A stretch of 64,000 nucleotides of DNA from Sipunculus nudus (taxonomy: Eukaryota > Annelida > Sipuncula > Golfingiida > Sipunculidae). The translations under genes and the position numbers were made by a program. The notes under the pieces were generated by a model, which did no database searches, was not told the DNA's origin, and saw only the letters and a list, made by a program, of their open reading frames with translations. How positions within the stretch are numbered: position 1 is the first letter of the stretch; every line of letters begins with the position of its first letter. This document shows, in pieces, positions 14,266 to 27,600 of this stretch. The stretch lies in assembly GCA_026874595.1 (NCBI GenBank), contig CM049309.1:47972079-48036078 (forward strand). Reading direction: 5' to 3'.

Positions 14266-14925
14266 AAAAAAACAAGGGACCCATGGGTCACGGCGCTCAG
14301 CTGATTGTGATTGGACCATAAATGATTCTCCATTTTGATACTATATCGAGTCGATAAAGCTTAAGAATATTATGGACATGTTGGGCTATTATAAAGGAAT
14401 GTAATGTAATATGTGAGTAAATAATAAATGAAATAACCTGACTGATGGATTAATAGAGTAAAATATAGTAGTTTATTTTTTATTTATTTAGGAGGGGTTG
14501 AAAATTGCGATATATCTGAGCAAATATGAATGCAATGACAGCAGTAATAAGCAGTAGCAGAATGATGAATAGGCTATTTGTTGAAGGATCTATAGTGTAT
14601 GGAAGTCTGCAAGATTTAAATTTGACAGATATGATGTTATGATTTACTATGCTGATGAGGGGATTTATGAATTTGTTACTGTATGACACAATATCTCTTC
14701 AGTCTTGACAATGTACATTATTTTGATGCCAACCATGTCTACATATTACACAATATTGACATAATTTAGAGCAAGTACATAGGTACCTATGGACGAATAG
14801 TTATACAAAATATTTAAGTATGAATATATCTGATTCATCTTGTTCTTGTTTACTGAGGCTGACATTGGGATGGGGCTCAGAGAAGGGTACAGTGAGGGCA
14901 GCTATGAGGTGGATGTAGAGAGAAA

Positions 14926-14930
<5 letters not shown>

Positions 14931-14960
<30 letters not shown>
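14931..14960. repeat. (GA)n microsatellite
   Basis: An uninterrupted AG run of about 28 bp within a purine-rich stretch (14920-14990). Confidence 0.9.
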
Positions 14961-14968
<8 letters not shown>

Positions 14969-15673
14969 GGAGAGAGAGGGGATGGAGCATTCAACAGTAC
15001 TTAAACACCTGGAAGGTTAAAATCTAAATATTATGAAAAGCAGATAAAGTCTGATCAGAAAAGGTAATCTTGGCCATGGTTGGTTGATATGATTGAAGAA
15101 ATTGTTGCAAATAATATTTTGAGATCTGACCATGTGTTTCCATTGGTTACCTTTTTGATAAGCTGTTGACAGTTCAACAGTTTACAGATTTGTTTAATGA
15201 GATCCAATTATTTTAATAAACCTATTTTTTATTTTATCATATGTATACATAAGCCATAAAGTTCCCACCTAACAGGTGGATGGATTGACGGGGGAGGGGG
15301 TTATGATGGGAGTTAAAACGCCTCAGTCTTTCTGTATATATTATCTTTAATTATTAAATTTTATGGAAAAGCAATAGAACTATTGTTCACAGTGCCAAAG
15401 AGCAAGGACTCTATAGGGTTGGGGAAGGGGATGGTGGGAGTTACAGCACCCTTGCATATTCATACAGGATATTAAATTGAATTCAAGTGCTTACAGAGAA
15501 AAATGTTTATTCATAATTATTAAATATTTAAGCAGGCAGGTGGAGAAACAAAGCAAATCATTTTTATTCCCATTCTACTGAGCCAGGAAAAATTAACAAT
15601 ATTTGCCTATATTCCTTTTTTCAATACATCATTTTTTCCAGGTTTAAAAATGTAACTACACATTTACAGTATA

Positions 15674-15804
<131 letters not shown>

Positions 15805-15899
15805 TATTTCAGTTGATTCACATTTCTAAATTGCTTCAACATTCATAGCTAATTCATCTGGTTTATAGTACCTGTCAACAGAATGGGGTGCAGGGAGAA

Positions 15900-16012
15900 T
15901 GGGAGGCTTAGGGGGGAGAGAGAATGGGAGAGGGAGGGAGAGAAAGAGAGAGAGAAAGAGAGAGAGCAAGAAAGAGTGAGCTAGACTGTCATGGAGAGAG
16001 AGAGAGAGCGAG

Positions 16013-16073
<61 letters not shown>
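15900..16073. repeat. (GA)n microsatellite region
   Basis: A purine-rich region ending in a nearly perfect 55-bp GA run (16018-16073). Earlier parts are interrupted GA repeats. Confidence 0.9.
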
Positions 16074-16074
<1 letters not shown>

Positions 16075-18534
16075 CTCTCTGGTAATTACTGCCTGACCCA
16101 GCCTGACCCAGACATCACAGAGGCAATGGCTAGGTCAGAAGTTGAACTGGTTATGTAATACTGCCCAAGCACACATTTCACTGACTTGATGATAACAATC
16201 AAGGCATGGTGCTTGAAAACTTGAATGACATCTACAGTTTTTGATCAATTGGTTTCAAATTTCAGATTTTAACAGATGAAATGCTTTGTGTACATGCTGT
16301 GAAAATTAAATCCACAGCACTAACACTAGTAACAGGAAATAAATGTCCACTGTAAGTCATGTTAATTATCATGCATGCTCTTTACAAATGAGTTAACTGT
16401 TATTCACGTTGCCCATAGCCAAAAGTACCACTACCACAAATGATATGAGAGTTAAACTATTCATCAAAATTAATTGGAATTATTGGGCAAAACATAATTT
16501 TAATTGAAAAATATTAACAGTAACATTTGAAAAGATTTCTTTTAATAATATAATTGAAATAAATGATTAAAATAAATTATAAAATATATTCATGAATGCA
16601 TTAATGAATAAACTTAGAAAGTATTTGCACTCAAATTCTTTCTTTTTACCTGTATTAGTATTTGTATTAATTTTCATTATTGAACTATTGAATTTTTTTT
16701 AATCATATTTGAATAAAATTATTAATATTTCACTCAAGGTCTCATATTTATTCAGTTTCAGTCGAACTAAACTGTTGAGAATCCAGAATATACAAATATC
16801 ACAAATTTAAATAATGATTGTAACTACCTGGTTTTATGGCTTTAATTTATAAAAAAATATATTCACTTTTGAATACTTCACATCACTGTCAAGACACTTA
16901 TGACAATTATTAACATTACAGACATCATAATGAGAACTTGTCTTTAAGACCTGATTTTTTATCACATTTTAAAATTTTTATTTTTTTTTTTAATTTGTAT
17001 CAGAAAAAAAGAAAATAATCTCTACAATGAAACTAATACATGTGTTAAAAGAAACCCAAGGATAAAAACAAACAAATATATTATACAAGATGCAAACTGG
17101 AGTTGGGAATGTTTAATTTTATTAACTGAAATAAAGTTATCAGAAATATAAATTTTGATTATTTACCCAGTATCATGTAACAGCTGTTAAGGCCATGAGT
17201 CTGAATGTTATTATTCAAACATATTGACATCTTTAATGAGTACTTGTCTGAGTAATTTTTTTTTTTAATTTTTGACATATTTCATTTTTTTTTAATTTTG
17301 TAATAAAAAAAACTACAAATTAAACACCTGGAAAAGACCTGGAAATTTAGAATATTTAATATGATCAAATGCATCCTTGTCTATCATTAACTTGCTTCAC
17401 ATAATCCCTTATAGTAAACAACAATTTTATTTAATTATTTATTTTTCATTTTTATGATTGAAATTAAAAAATACCCAATGATGACTGCATGGTGTCATTT
17501 GAAATATATTTTCAGCAATCCATGAAAGATCCATAAAACATCAGTAATTGCAAGGTCCCTGTTACTCATTAACCATAAAATTACTTTTCCATTTAATTTT
17601 CTTAAAGTTGTTATTGTAAACCAATAATTTTTTAAAATTATTGTTTATTGTTATGTTTTTGGCCAAACAATTACAAGAAGGGGGGGTGAATAGCTATATC
17701 CAGCTGAGGCCACCCAAGAGCTGGCTGGCTGCAGTATATGCCTCGCTTCAAGCATGAAAGGTCAATATGGGGACATATAGAGGGGCTTCAGTACAGCCTT
17801 GGTGTGACATGGTCTCATAAAAAATGTAATAAAAGCTACAGTTTTTGGTCAATTCCTTTCAAATTTCAGAATTTAGAAGCTGAAATCCTTACATGTGCAT
17901 GATATGAAAAATTAAACCAAGTACTTACAGGGAAAAAAAGTGCCATGCCCAAATTTGGGCAAAATTTTAGGTACTGATTTTATATTTATGCGAATAACTT
18001 ATAAAATTTGAAAAATTCAGATCTAATTTTCGGTATACAATTGAATCTTGATTAAATGGAGTTATATCCCTGAAAAGAAGTCTCTAGCTTCAGCCATTCT
18101 TATGTTAAGTGAGTTAATATATTTCCTTTTTTTTTATGAGGTGCATTATGTTCCCACCCATAACTTCATCATATAACACAATACTGACCTAATTTTTGGT
18201 ATGTACATAGAAAATGTATGGAAGAATATGCGTATTAACTATGAACAAAATCAGATCAGTGGTTTTGACATTAGGCAGTCTTATAGTGTAACAATGGTTT
18301 TTTTTATGGAAAATGGAGGTTTTTCCTTAATATCTCAAAGGAACGAAGTCCTAATGACCCAATTTTCGGTATGGTAGGAGATTTTGGGGACATCTTAACT
18401 GTATGCCAAATTTCGGATTCGTAGGTCTAACGGTTTCAAAACGTGCAAGTTTAACGGACGGACAGCGGACAGACAAAGGACCACGACTATAGCTCATATG
18501 ACTAATAGTCAGCTGAGCTAAAAAATCCGATAGA

Positions 18535-18680
18535 GTTTTTCAGAAGACTGATTATTTGCAAAAAATTTGGTGATGCTAGCTTATGCCGTTTTTGAGATAG
18601 CTATGGTTAACGTACAAACGATGCATGACAGAAGACGCACGACGCCGCACCATCGCATAAGCTCACTGGTTCGATAAAAA
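18535..18680 (-). repeat. Fragment of a fifth element family (terminal part)
   Basis: Ends CGCATAAGCTCACTGGTTCG followed by an A-rich run. The same terminus occurs at 28500-28545, with a GACGCACGACGC/GGACAGCGGAC-type run just before it. By analogy this is another 5' terminus read in reverse; the 3' end was not found. Confidence 0.4.
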
Positions 18681-18950
18681 AAACAGATAAGTGGATTTGA
18701 TATTAGGCAGTCATAAAGTGTTATAATAGGTTTTATATATAAATTTGAAGTTTTCCCTTAATTTCTCAAAGGAACAAAGTTGCAGTGACCCATTTTTTGG
18801 TTTGGTCTTGGGGACATCTAACAGCATGCCAAATTTATTATTTGTAGGTCTAACAGTTTCAAAACGTGCCAGTCTAACAGAAGGACAGAAGGACAGGCGA
18901 CGGACAATGGACCATGACTATAGCTCAGATGACTTATAGTCGGCTGAGCT
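18681..18950 (-). mobile_element. Family 4 terminal fragment
   Basis: Homologous to the last 270 bp of the other family 4 copies (ATTAGGCAGTC, TTAATTTCTCAAAGGAAC). It ends in the same hairpin terminus at about 18950 (TATAGTCGGCTGAGCT). Confidence 0.6.
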
Positions 18951-20399
18951 AACAATAATGTATAGCTCCACTGAAGTGAATTTAAAGATAACAAAAGTAC
19001 TTGCACCATTATCCTGTTTTACTGTATGAGCTGAATTCATTTTATATACCTTTAATATATAAAACATAGTACATAATGTAACATTAATTTTGATTATATT
19101 AATGGTATCTTGACCGAAATTAATCTTACCCTGTAACCTGATTTTGCAGAAATACTACTGCAGCCCAAATCGTAATAATGCATGCATGCACGCACTTGGC
19201 TAATGACATATTAAAAACTCATCAAGGCAGCTACAACACTCATGGCACACTCTAAATTGGATAATACTGACCAAGCTCAGGTCGTAAATTTGGATTATAT
19301 TCAGCCTTTGTAAATATAAATGTGCAATTCTGCTGTAGCGTTTGTTGGCCACCATATTCATTCAAATTGTGAGTGAACACCAGAAATAGGTAAAATCTGA
19401 AGTATAGCCTGTTAGTTTGTTTCGCACGGTTAAATAAACTGGAGTGAACTAGGTTTGAAGCTTAATACATAACATGCGATTAAGCGTGAATTGGGCTTTA
19501 GAAATATCTGCTTTATTTAGTGATATCATATTTTACTGCATCAATTTATCAAACTGATGATCATAAAAAAGACTAAGGACAAGGTTTTATAACAGTCAAT
19601 AAAAAAAAAATAATAAAACAAAAAATAACATTTAATATTCTTGTATCATGGGCAGTCACACAAGTAAACACGTCATATTCAATATCACATGAACTGCATT
19701 ATGTTCATTCATGAAACACTGACACAAATAACTGGAAAACCACTTATTGTGTAATAACCCTCACTACTAGTGATGTGTTTATTTGATCTCAAGTGGTGTG
19801 ACAGAGAGAGGAGGAACCAGCATCAGGAAAGACAGTCAGCAGCCCTGACTGTGTCAGCACATGACAGCACAGCAGCCTTATCTTTAAAGCACAGTCCTCC
19901 GGTAAACACAAGCATGACATCCTCAGATTTCCTATCCCTGTGAACAACACACATCTAAAGAACACTCCATTATAATTTGAAGGCAACACACTTAAAAATA
20001 AGCTTATGGAAGGCCACACAGAAAAAATACCTGTTCTACAATTCACCACTCCTGTTTAAATGTTTTACATGGATTATTTGGATTTGTTTTTGCAAATAAG
20101 GACAAGGTCTTTGGTGGTGCTGTTAGTTTGTGCTCTTGTCTCGATTCCTTAAAAGAATTCTTAAAGGTATGAAAATTTTCCTACGTTTTGTGTTGATTAT
20201 ATGGCATCATTTCAAGACTTGAAACAAAGGAAATTTGTTTATTTCATGTCATAACCAGTAAATTTAAAAAAAAAAGAAAATAAAAATTGCAATCTCATAC
20301 TATATTTTGTTCATCACAGTCTGTAGAACAATTAATTTTTTGGTGTGGCCGAAAACTTTCCTGAATCATCACCTGGGAGGAGGTCACAAAAAACATAGA
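18951..20399. other. AT-rich sequence, no feature recognised
   Basis: No exon, RNA gene or repeat recognised apart from short homopolymer runs. The reverse ORF at 19789-20049 resembles nothing I know. Confidence 0.4.
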
Positions 20400-22456
20400 T
20401 AAGGCCAAAATAAAAAAAATGTATGGTTCTCAGGCACTTTTTTTCAGAAATCAATGCGGGCGGGCGCTTTTTTTATTTTAAATTTTTGGTATGTTTCGAT
20501 AAAAATGTCAAATGATAAGGGAAAAGCATGAAAATAACAGTTTTATTTTGATAAATAAGTAAAAGCACTACAAAACAAAGGAAATTGTATGGTTTTATCT
20601 TCTTGAAAGAAAAATGTTGGGGCGGCAGCAGCTCAAAATTGGAAAGTTTTTATCGAAAATCAAAATAAAAATGTTTGATGCGGGGGTTTAAAATTGATGC
20701 GGGCGGTGCCTGAGAACCATACCTTTAATTGTATCCGCCAAAACAGAGTTTTGCGGATACTATGTTTTCAGCTGGTCGCCGCCGCCGCCGCCGCCGCCGC
20801 GTAGGTGTCCGGAGAACTCCTCCGTAACCGCTGGGCGGAATTTTCCGAAACCCGGGATTATGTTCGGGTCACATGTGAACTGCTGCGCCCCGATTTTGTT
20901 TTGACCTCTGACCTTTCCTCTGCGCTCTGCGTCCGTTTGTGCGTCTGTTTCCACACATAAACCCACATATCTCGGGAACCGTTTGACCGATCAGGAAAAT
21001 TTTTTTGCACAAATGTAGCCCTCGGAGAGCTTTATAACATACACCAAAAATGGTGGCGCCACCTGCAACCATGTTTGCACAGTGTCCATCTGTTCGTCTG
21101 CCTTGGGTTAAAATCACTCATATCTCTGCAGTGACTTGACTAATTCACCTGAAATTCGGCATGCGCAAACATCCTGGATAGCTTTTCTGATTTTATGACA
21201 GGTGGCGCCACCTACATTCACGTTGACGCTGCAGACATCCAAGCTCATATCTCGGGAACCGTTTGACCGATCAGGAAAATTCTTTTGCACAAATGTAGCC
21301 CTTGGAGAGCTTTATAACATACACCAAAAATGGTGGCGCCACCTGCAACCATGTTTGCACAGTGTCCATCTGTTCGTCTGCCTTGGGTTAAAATCACTCA
21401 TATCTCTGCAGTGACTTGACTAATTCACCTGAAATTTGGCATGCGTATACATCCTGGATAGCTTATCTGATTTTATGACAGGTGGCGCCACCTACATTCA
21501 CGTTTACGCTGCAGACATCCAAGCTCATATCTTGGGAACCGTTTGACCGATCAGGAAAATTCTTTTGCACAAATGTAGCCCTTGGAGAGCTTTATAACAT
21601 ACACCAAAAATGGTGCCACTACCTGCAACCATGTTTGTACAGTGTCCATCTGTTTGTCTGCCTTGGGTTAAAATCACTCATATCTCTGCAGTGACTTGAC
21701 TAATTCACCTGAAATTTGGCATGCGTATACATCCTGGATAGCTTTTCTGATTTTATGACAGGTGGCGCCACCTACATTCATGTTTACGCTGCAGACATCC
21801 AAGCTCATATCTCAGGAACCGTTTGATTGATCAGGAAAATTTTTTTGCACAAATGTAGCCCTTGGAGAGCTTTATAACATACACCAAAAATGGTGGCGCC
21901 ACCTGCAACCATGTTTGCACAGTGTCCATCTGTTCGTCTGCCTTGGGTTAAAATCACTCATATCTCTGCAGTGACTTGACTAATTCACCTGAAATTTGGC
22001 ATGCGTATACATCCTGGATAGCTTATCTGATTTTATGACAGGTGGCGCCACCTACAATCAAGTTTACGCTGCAGACATCCAAGCTCATATCTAGGGAACA
22101 GTTTGACCAATTGGACCAAAATTTTGCATGTGTATAGTTCTCACAAAGCTCTTTATCATACGCTAAACTGGTGGCGCCACCTGCAACCCTTTTTTGCACA
22201 GCGTCCATCTGTTTGTCTGCCAAGGGCAAAAATCACTCATATACAATATAGTGGTTTGACTTATCTGCCTTAAATTTTGCATATGTATACAACTTGGACG
22301 GCTTTCTGGGTTTTTTGGTAGGTAGCGCAACCTACATACACAATTTGGCTGCAGACATCCATGCTGATATGCAACACTTCACCCGTTCCACTCTGATTTA
22401 GGCGGATACAAGTAGTCGCTTGTCGACTACCCGTATTCTAGTTTTTTTTGGCCTAA
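20400..22456. mobile_element. MITE with long TIRs, split by a family 1 element
   Basis: Left part 20400-20730, right part 22442-22456. Left end AAGGCCAAAATAAAAAAAAT then GTATGGTTCTCAGGCAC; the inverse (GTGCCTGAGAACCATAC, then TTTTTTGGCC) is at the right. This gives terminal inverted repeats of about 38 bp on an element of about 340 bp. The uninterrupted copy at 60450-60788 confirms the structure. No coding capacity. Confidence 0.8.
20731..22441 (+). mobile_element. Family 1 helentron-like element, copy a
   Basis: The 5' end GTATCCGCCAAAAC folds onto GTTTTGCGGATAC (loop AGA), followed by a (GCC)n run. The interior has about four 280-bp tandem units from about 21000 to 22200, each with two GGTGGCGCCACC palindromes alternately about 150 and 130 bp apart. 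The 3' end has GGCGGATACAA (complement of TTGTATCCGCC at the start), the hairpin GTAGTCG-CTTGT-CGACTAC and CTAG at 22438-22441, against a T run. 1711 bp; non-autonomous. It sits inside the TTTT of a MITE, so its limits are exact apart from shared T bases. Confidence 0.8.
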
Positions 22457-22891
22457 CTCAATATGCTGTCAGGCCCGATGTGTAAGATACGGGTAAAATG
22501 ATGGCATTAACATTCCTAAACAACATGACATGCCATTAGCCATACTTTTGTAACAACCTATCCTGCTGTAAGAAAACACAGGAGGAGTCTATTGACAATC
22601 ACTCTCTCATGGCTGAAGCCCCTACAGAAGCTTAACATATTCATGTGTGTACCCGAAACATGATAGTCTTCAATATATAGTCTAAAACAGGAATATCTTA
22701 AGTTAATATTATTTTTGCAACTTATCAGGGAAATTATAGTTAAGTAATTTCTTTATAAACATAACAGAAATCTTGAAACCTAGCCATATGTGAGTAAAAT
22801 GTGACACTGTTAATGCTCTAACCACTCCAGTGGCTTCGGTTAATCTTCCATCTCTAATACATGATTAGTAATAAAGTTAAATATTTCATTT

Positions 22892-22985
22892 AATTTTCAA
22901 CTAAATAAGATGCCTTGTCCCTATAGATCATTTCTTAATTGTATCCGCCAAAACAGAGTTTTGCGGATACTATGTTTTCAGCTGG

Positions 22986-23016
<31 letters not shown>

Positions 23017-25247
23017 GTAGGTGTCCGGAGAACTCCTCCGTAACCACTGGGCGGAATTTTCCGAAACCCGGGATTATGTTCGGGTCACATGTGAACTGCT
23101 GCGCCCCGATTTTGTTTTGACCTCTGACCTTTCCTCTGCGCTCTGCGTCCGTTTGTGCGTCTGTTTCCACACATAAACCCACATATCTCGGGAACCGTTT
23201 GACCGATCAGGAAAATTTTTTTGCACAAATGTAGCCCTCGGAGAGCTTTATAACATACACCAAAATGGTGGCGCCACCTGCAACCATGTTTGCACAGTGT
23301 CCATCTGTTCGTCTGCCTTGGGTTAAAATCACTCATATCTCTGCAGTGACTTGACTAATTCACCTGAAATTCGGCATGCGCAAACATCCTGGATAGCTTA
23401 TCTGATTTTATGACAGGTGGCGCCACCTACATTCACGTTGACGCTGCAGACATCCAAGCTCATATCTCGGGAACCGTTTGACCGATCAGGAAAATTCTTT
23501 TGCACAAATGTAGCCCTTGGAGAGCTTTATAACATACACCAAAAATGGTGGCGCCACCTGCAACCATGTTTGCACAGTGTCCATCTGTTCGTCTGCCTTG
23601 GGTTAAAATCACTCATATCTCTGCAGTGACTTGACTAATTCACCTGAAATTTGGCATGCGTATACATCCTGGATAGCTTATCTGATTTTATGACAGGTGG
23701 CGCCACCTACATTCACGTTTACGCTGCAGACATCCAAGCTCATATCTCAGGAACCGTTTGACCGATCAGGAAAATTCTTTTGCACAAATGTAGCCCTTGG
23801 AGAGCTTTATAACATACACCAAAAATGGTGCCACTACCTGCAACCATGTTTGTACAGTGTCCATCTGTTTGTCTGCCTTGGGTTAAAATCACTCATATCT
23901 CTGCAGTGACTTGACTAATTCACCTGAAATTTGGCATGCGTATACATCCTGGATAGCTTTTCTGATTTTATGACAGGTGGCGCCACCTACATTCATGTTA
24001 ACGCTGCAGACATCCAAGCTCATATCTCAGGAACCGTTTGATTGATCAGGAAAATTTTTTTGCACAAATGTAGCCCTTGGAGAGCTTTATAACATACACC
24101 AAAAATGGTGGCGCCACCTGCAACCATGTTTGCACAGTGTCCATCTGTTCGTCTGCCTTGGGTTAAAATCACTCATATCTCTGCAGTGACTTGACTAATT
24201 CACCTGAAATTTGGCATGCGTATACATCCTGGATAGCTTATCTGATTTTATGACAGGTGGCGCCACCTACAATCAAGTTTACGCTGCAGACATCCAAGCT
24301 CATATCTAGGGAACAGTTTGACCAATTGGGCCAAAATTTTGCATGTGTATAGTTCTCACAAAGCTCTTTATCATACGCTAAACTGGTGGCGCCACCTGCA
24401 ACCCTTTTTTGCACAGCGTCCATCTGTTTGTCTGCCAAGGGCAAAAATCACTCATATACAATATAGTGGTTTGACTTATCTGCCTTAAATTTTGCATATG
24501 TATACAACTTGGACGGCTTTCTGGGTTTTTTGGTAGGTAGCGCAACCTACATACACAATTTGGCTGCAGACATCCATGCTGATATGCAACACTTCACCCG
24601 TTCCACTCTGATTTAGGCGGATACAAGTAGTCGCTTGTCGACTACCCGTATTCTAGTTTTGATTCTAAACAAAAGGCTTGACCCCGTCAATTAGCAAACT
24701 GAATAGAATTTTCTAAATTCAGAGTATAAAGGTAACAACAAAAACACTACTATTCACAGACAATATTACTGTTGCCTTATTTTAAAAAATATTAATTATT
24801 TTCAAGTTATATGTACACAAACCATGGTTATTGTATCTATATATAAAACAACTACCTGTTTACAATGGCACAGAAACACAGCAAATATTATGTCACTAAT
24901 GAAAAGCTATTTTGTAAATATTATGTCAATTTTCAACTAAATAAGATGCCTTGTCCCTATAGATCATTTCTTAATTTTGATTCTAAACAAAAGGCTTGAC
25001 CCCGTCAATTAGCAAACTGCATAGAATTTTCTAAATTCAGAGTATAAAGGTAACAACAAAAACACTACTATTCACTGACAATATAACTGTTGCCTTATTA
25101 TAAAAAATATTTAATTATTTTCAAGTTATATGTACACAAACCATGGTTATTGTATCTATATATAAAACAACTACCTGTTTACAATGGCACAGAAACACAG
25201 CAAATATTATGTCACTAATGAAAAGCTATTTTGTAAATATTATGTCA
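22892..25247 (+). repeat. About 320-bp tandem duplication, first unit interrupted by family 1 copy b
   Basis: Unit 1 is 22892-22940 plus 24657-24927. Unit 2 is 24928-25247. Both start AATTTTCAACTAAATAAG and end near ATTATGTCA. Substitutions between them are few. Unit 2 keeps the uninterrupted target of the element. Confidence 0.88.
22941..24656 (+). mobile_element. Family 1 helentron-like element, copy b
   Basis: Near-identical to copy a (1716 bp against 1711). The length difference is two extra GCC triplets minus one A. Termini, internal units and even the odd variant palindrome in the third unit are the same. The target is TTAA-TTTT-GATTC; the empty version of this site is at about 24974-24983 in the second copy of a tandem duplication. 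Confidence 0.82.
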
Positions 25248-25694
25248 AAAAACATTCAACATTATTACCACTAGCTTATCTTCATTTAATAATTGGAAAT
25301 AGTTTTGATACAACATAAAAAATCTAGGAATCCTCCGCCCTGAGAATTTATATTTGACATTTTAATATTTTATATAAATCTTAGGCAAGGAAATCTTTAA
25401 CTACTACTTAGTCTCTAAGATCCATTTAAATAGACTACACACTTCATGATGATGATTATTATTTTAATCAAGTGATGATAAACTTTCATGAAATTAAACC
25501 AAAATAATGCTGCAGATTAAGCAAGGCCTACAGGCCTTATGCGAACCTGTGCAAAGTTTGGGAGTATGAATGGAGGTTTATTTTTAAAATTTAATATTGA
25601 TCCTTTTAAGTCCTGCATCACTACCTTAGTCATTATGATTTCAGCAAAATGGACATTTCGGAACCTGCAAGTTTCAGATTAGGACATTTTAAAA

Positions 25695-27600
25695 CTAGAA
25701 TATGGGTAGTCGACAAGGGACTATGTGTATCTGCAGAAATCAGAGTGATATAGTTAAAGTGAGGCATGGATTAAGTGGCAAGCGTAATAAAATGAGGTGT
25801 GTTTCATATTAGCATGGATGTCTGCAGCGTAAACGTGAATGTAGGTGGTGCCACCTGTCATAAAATCGAGAAAATTGTCCAAGATGTATAAACCTGCAAA
25901 ATTTCAGGTGAATTAGTCAAACCACTGCTGAGACATGAGCAATTTTATCCAAAGGCAGATGAACAGATGGACGCTGTGCATAAATGGTTGCAGGTGGCGC
26001 CACCAGTTTTGCCCATGATGAAGAGCTATGTGAGATCCATACACATGCAAAATTTTGGCCAAATCGTTCAAACGGTTCCCGAGATATGAGCTTGGATGTA
26101 TGCACAGTAAATGTGAATGTAGGTGGCGCCACCTGTCATAAAATCGAGAGAACTGTCCAGGATGTATAAACTTGCAAAATATCAGGTCGATAAGTTAAAC
26201 AACCACTGCTGAGATATGAGTGATTTTATCAAAAGGCAGATGAACAGATGGATGCTGTGCATAAATGGTTCCAGGTGGCGCCACCAGTTTTGCCTATGAC
26301 GAAGGGCTATCTGAGATCTATACACATGCAAAATTTTGGCCAAATTGTTCAAACAATTCCCGAGATATGAGCTTGGATGTATGCAAAGTAAATGTGAATG
26401 TAGGTGGCGCCACCTGTCATAAAATCGAGAAAGCTGTCCAGGATGTATAAACCTGCAAAATATCAGGTGGATAAGTCAAACAACCACTGCTGAGATAGTG
26501 GTGTTTTTATCCCAAGGCAGATGAACAGATGGATACTGTGCATAAATGTTTGCAGGTGGCGCCACCAGTTTTACCTATGATGAAGAGCTATGTGAGATCT
26601 TATACACATGCAAAATTTTGCCCCAATCGGTCAAACGGTTCCAGAGATATGAGCTTGGAAGTCTGCAGAGTAAATGTGAATGTAAGTGGCGCCACCTTTC
26701 AGATAATCGAGAAAACTGCCCAGGATGTAAAAACCTGCAAAATTTCAGGTGGATAAGTTAAACAACAGCTGAGATATGAGTGATTTTATCCAAAGGCAGA
26801 TGAACAGATGGGTGCTGGGCATAAATGGTTCCAGGTGGCGCCACCAGTTTTGCCTCTGATGAAGGGCTATCTGAGATCCATACACATGCAAATTTTGGCC
26901 CAATCGGTCAAACGGTTCCCGAGATATGAGCTAAGATGTCTGGAGAGTTAATGTGAAAGAAGGTGGCGCCATCTTTCATAAAATCGAGAAACCTGTCCAT
27001 GATGTATAAACCTGCAAAATTTTAGGTGGATAAGTCAAATCACTGCTGAGATATGAGTGATTTTAACCCAAGGCATATGAACAGATGGGTGCTGTGCATA
27101 AATGTTCCAGGTGGCGCCACCAATTTTGCCTATGATGAAGGGCTATCCGAGATCTATACACATGCAAAATTTTGGCCCAATCCGTCAAACGGTTTCAGAG
27201 ATATGAGCTTGGATGTCTGCAGAGTAAACGTGAATGTAGTAGCGCCACCTGTCATAAAAATCAAGAAAGCTGTCGAGGATGTATAAACCTGCAAAATTTC
27301 AGGTGGATAAGTCAAACCACTGCTGAGATATAAGTGATATTATCCCAAGGCAGATGAACAGATGGACACTGTGCAAAAATGGTTGCGGGTGGCGCCACCA
27401 TTTTTAGTGTATGTTATAAAGCTATCAAAGGGCTACATTTGTGCAAAATTTTTAGCCTGACTGGTCAAATGGTTCCCAAGATATGCGGGTTTATGTGTGG
27501 AAACAGACGCACAAATGGACGCTGGGCAGCAAGGAAAGGTCAGAGGTCAACCAAAAATGAGGGCACAGCAGTTCATATGTGACTTGATGATAAACCTGAT
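25695..27600 (-). mobile_element. Family 1-related element, older copy in reverse
   Basis: The left end has CTAG at 25695-25698, then GGTAGTCGACAAGGGACTA, a degraded version of the 3' hairpin. Six or more diverged 280-bp units follow, with GGTGGCGCCACC at about 25992, 26122, 26274, 26402, 26553, 26833, 27109 and 27388. The right part matches the 5' region of copies a and b (GGGCACAGCAGTTCATATG-type stretch), but the 5' hairpin itself is absent. The repeat-derived ORFs here (MVAGGATSF-type) are not genes. Confidence 0.65.

Noticed and set aside
20731-24656. Interpretation of family 1 as a cut-and-paste MITE because of its inverted repeats
   Set aside because: The inverted repeats are subterminal, only 9-11 bp, one end extends about 30 bp further with a hairpin and CTAG, and there is no clear target duplication.
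25984-27286. Series of ORFs with MVAGGATSF...SLDVCRVNVNVGGAT-like peptides
   Set aside because: The peptide pattern is just the translation of the 280-bp tandem units. The frames break repeatedly and the same ORFs arise in every copy, in both orientations.
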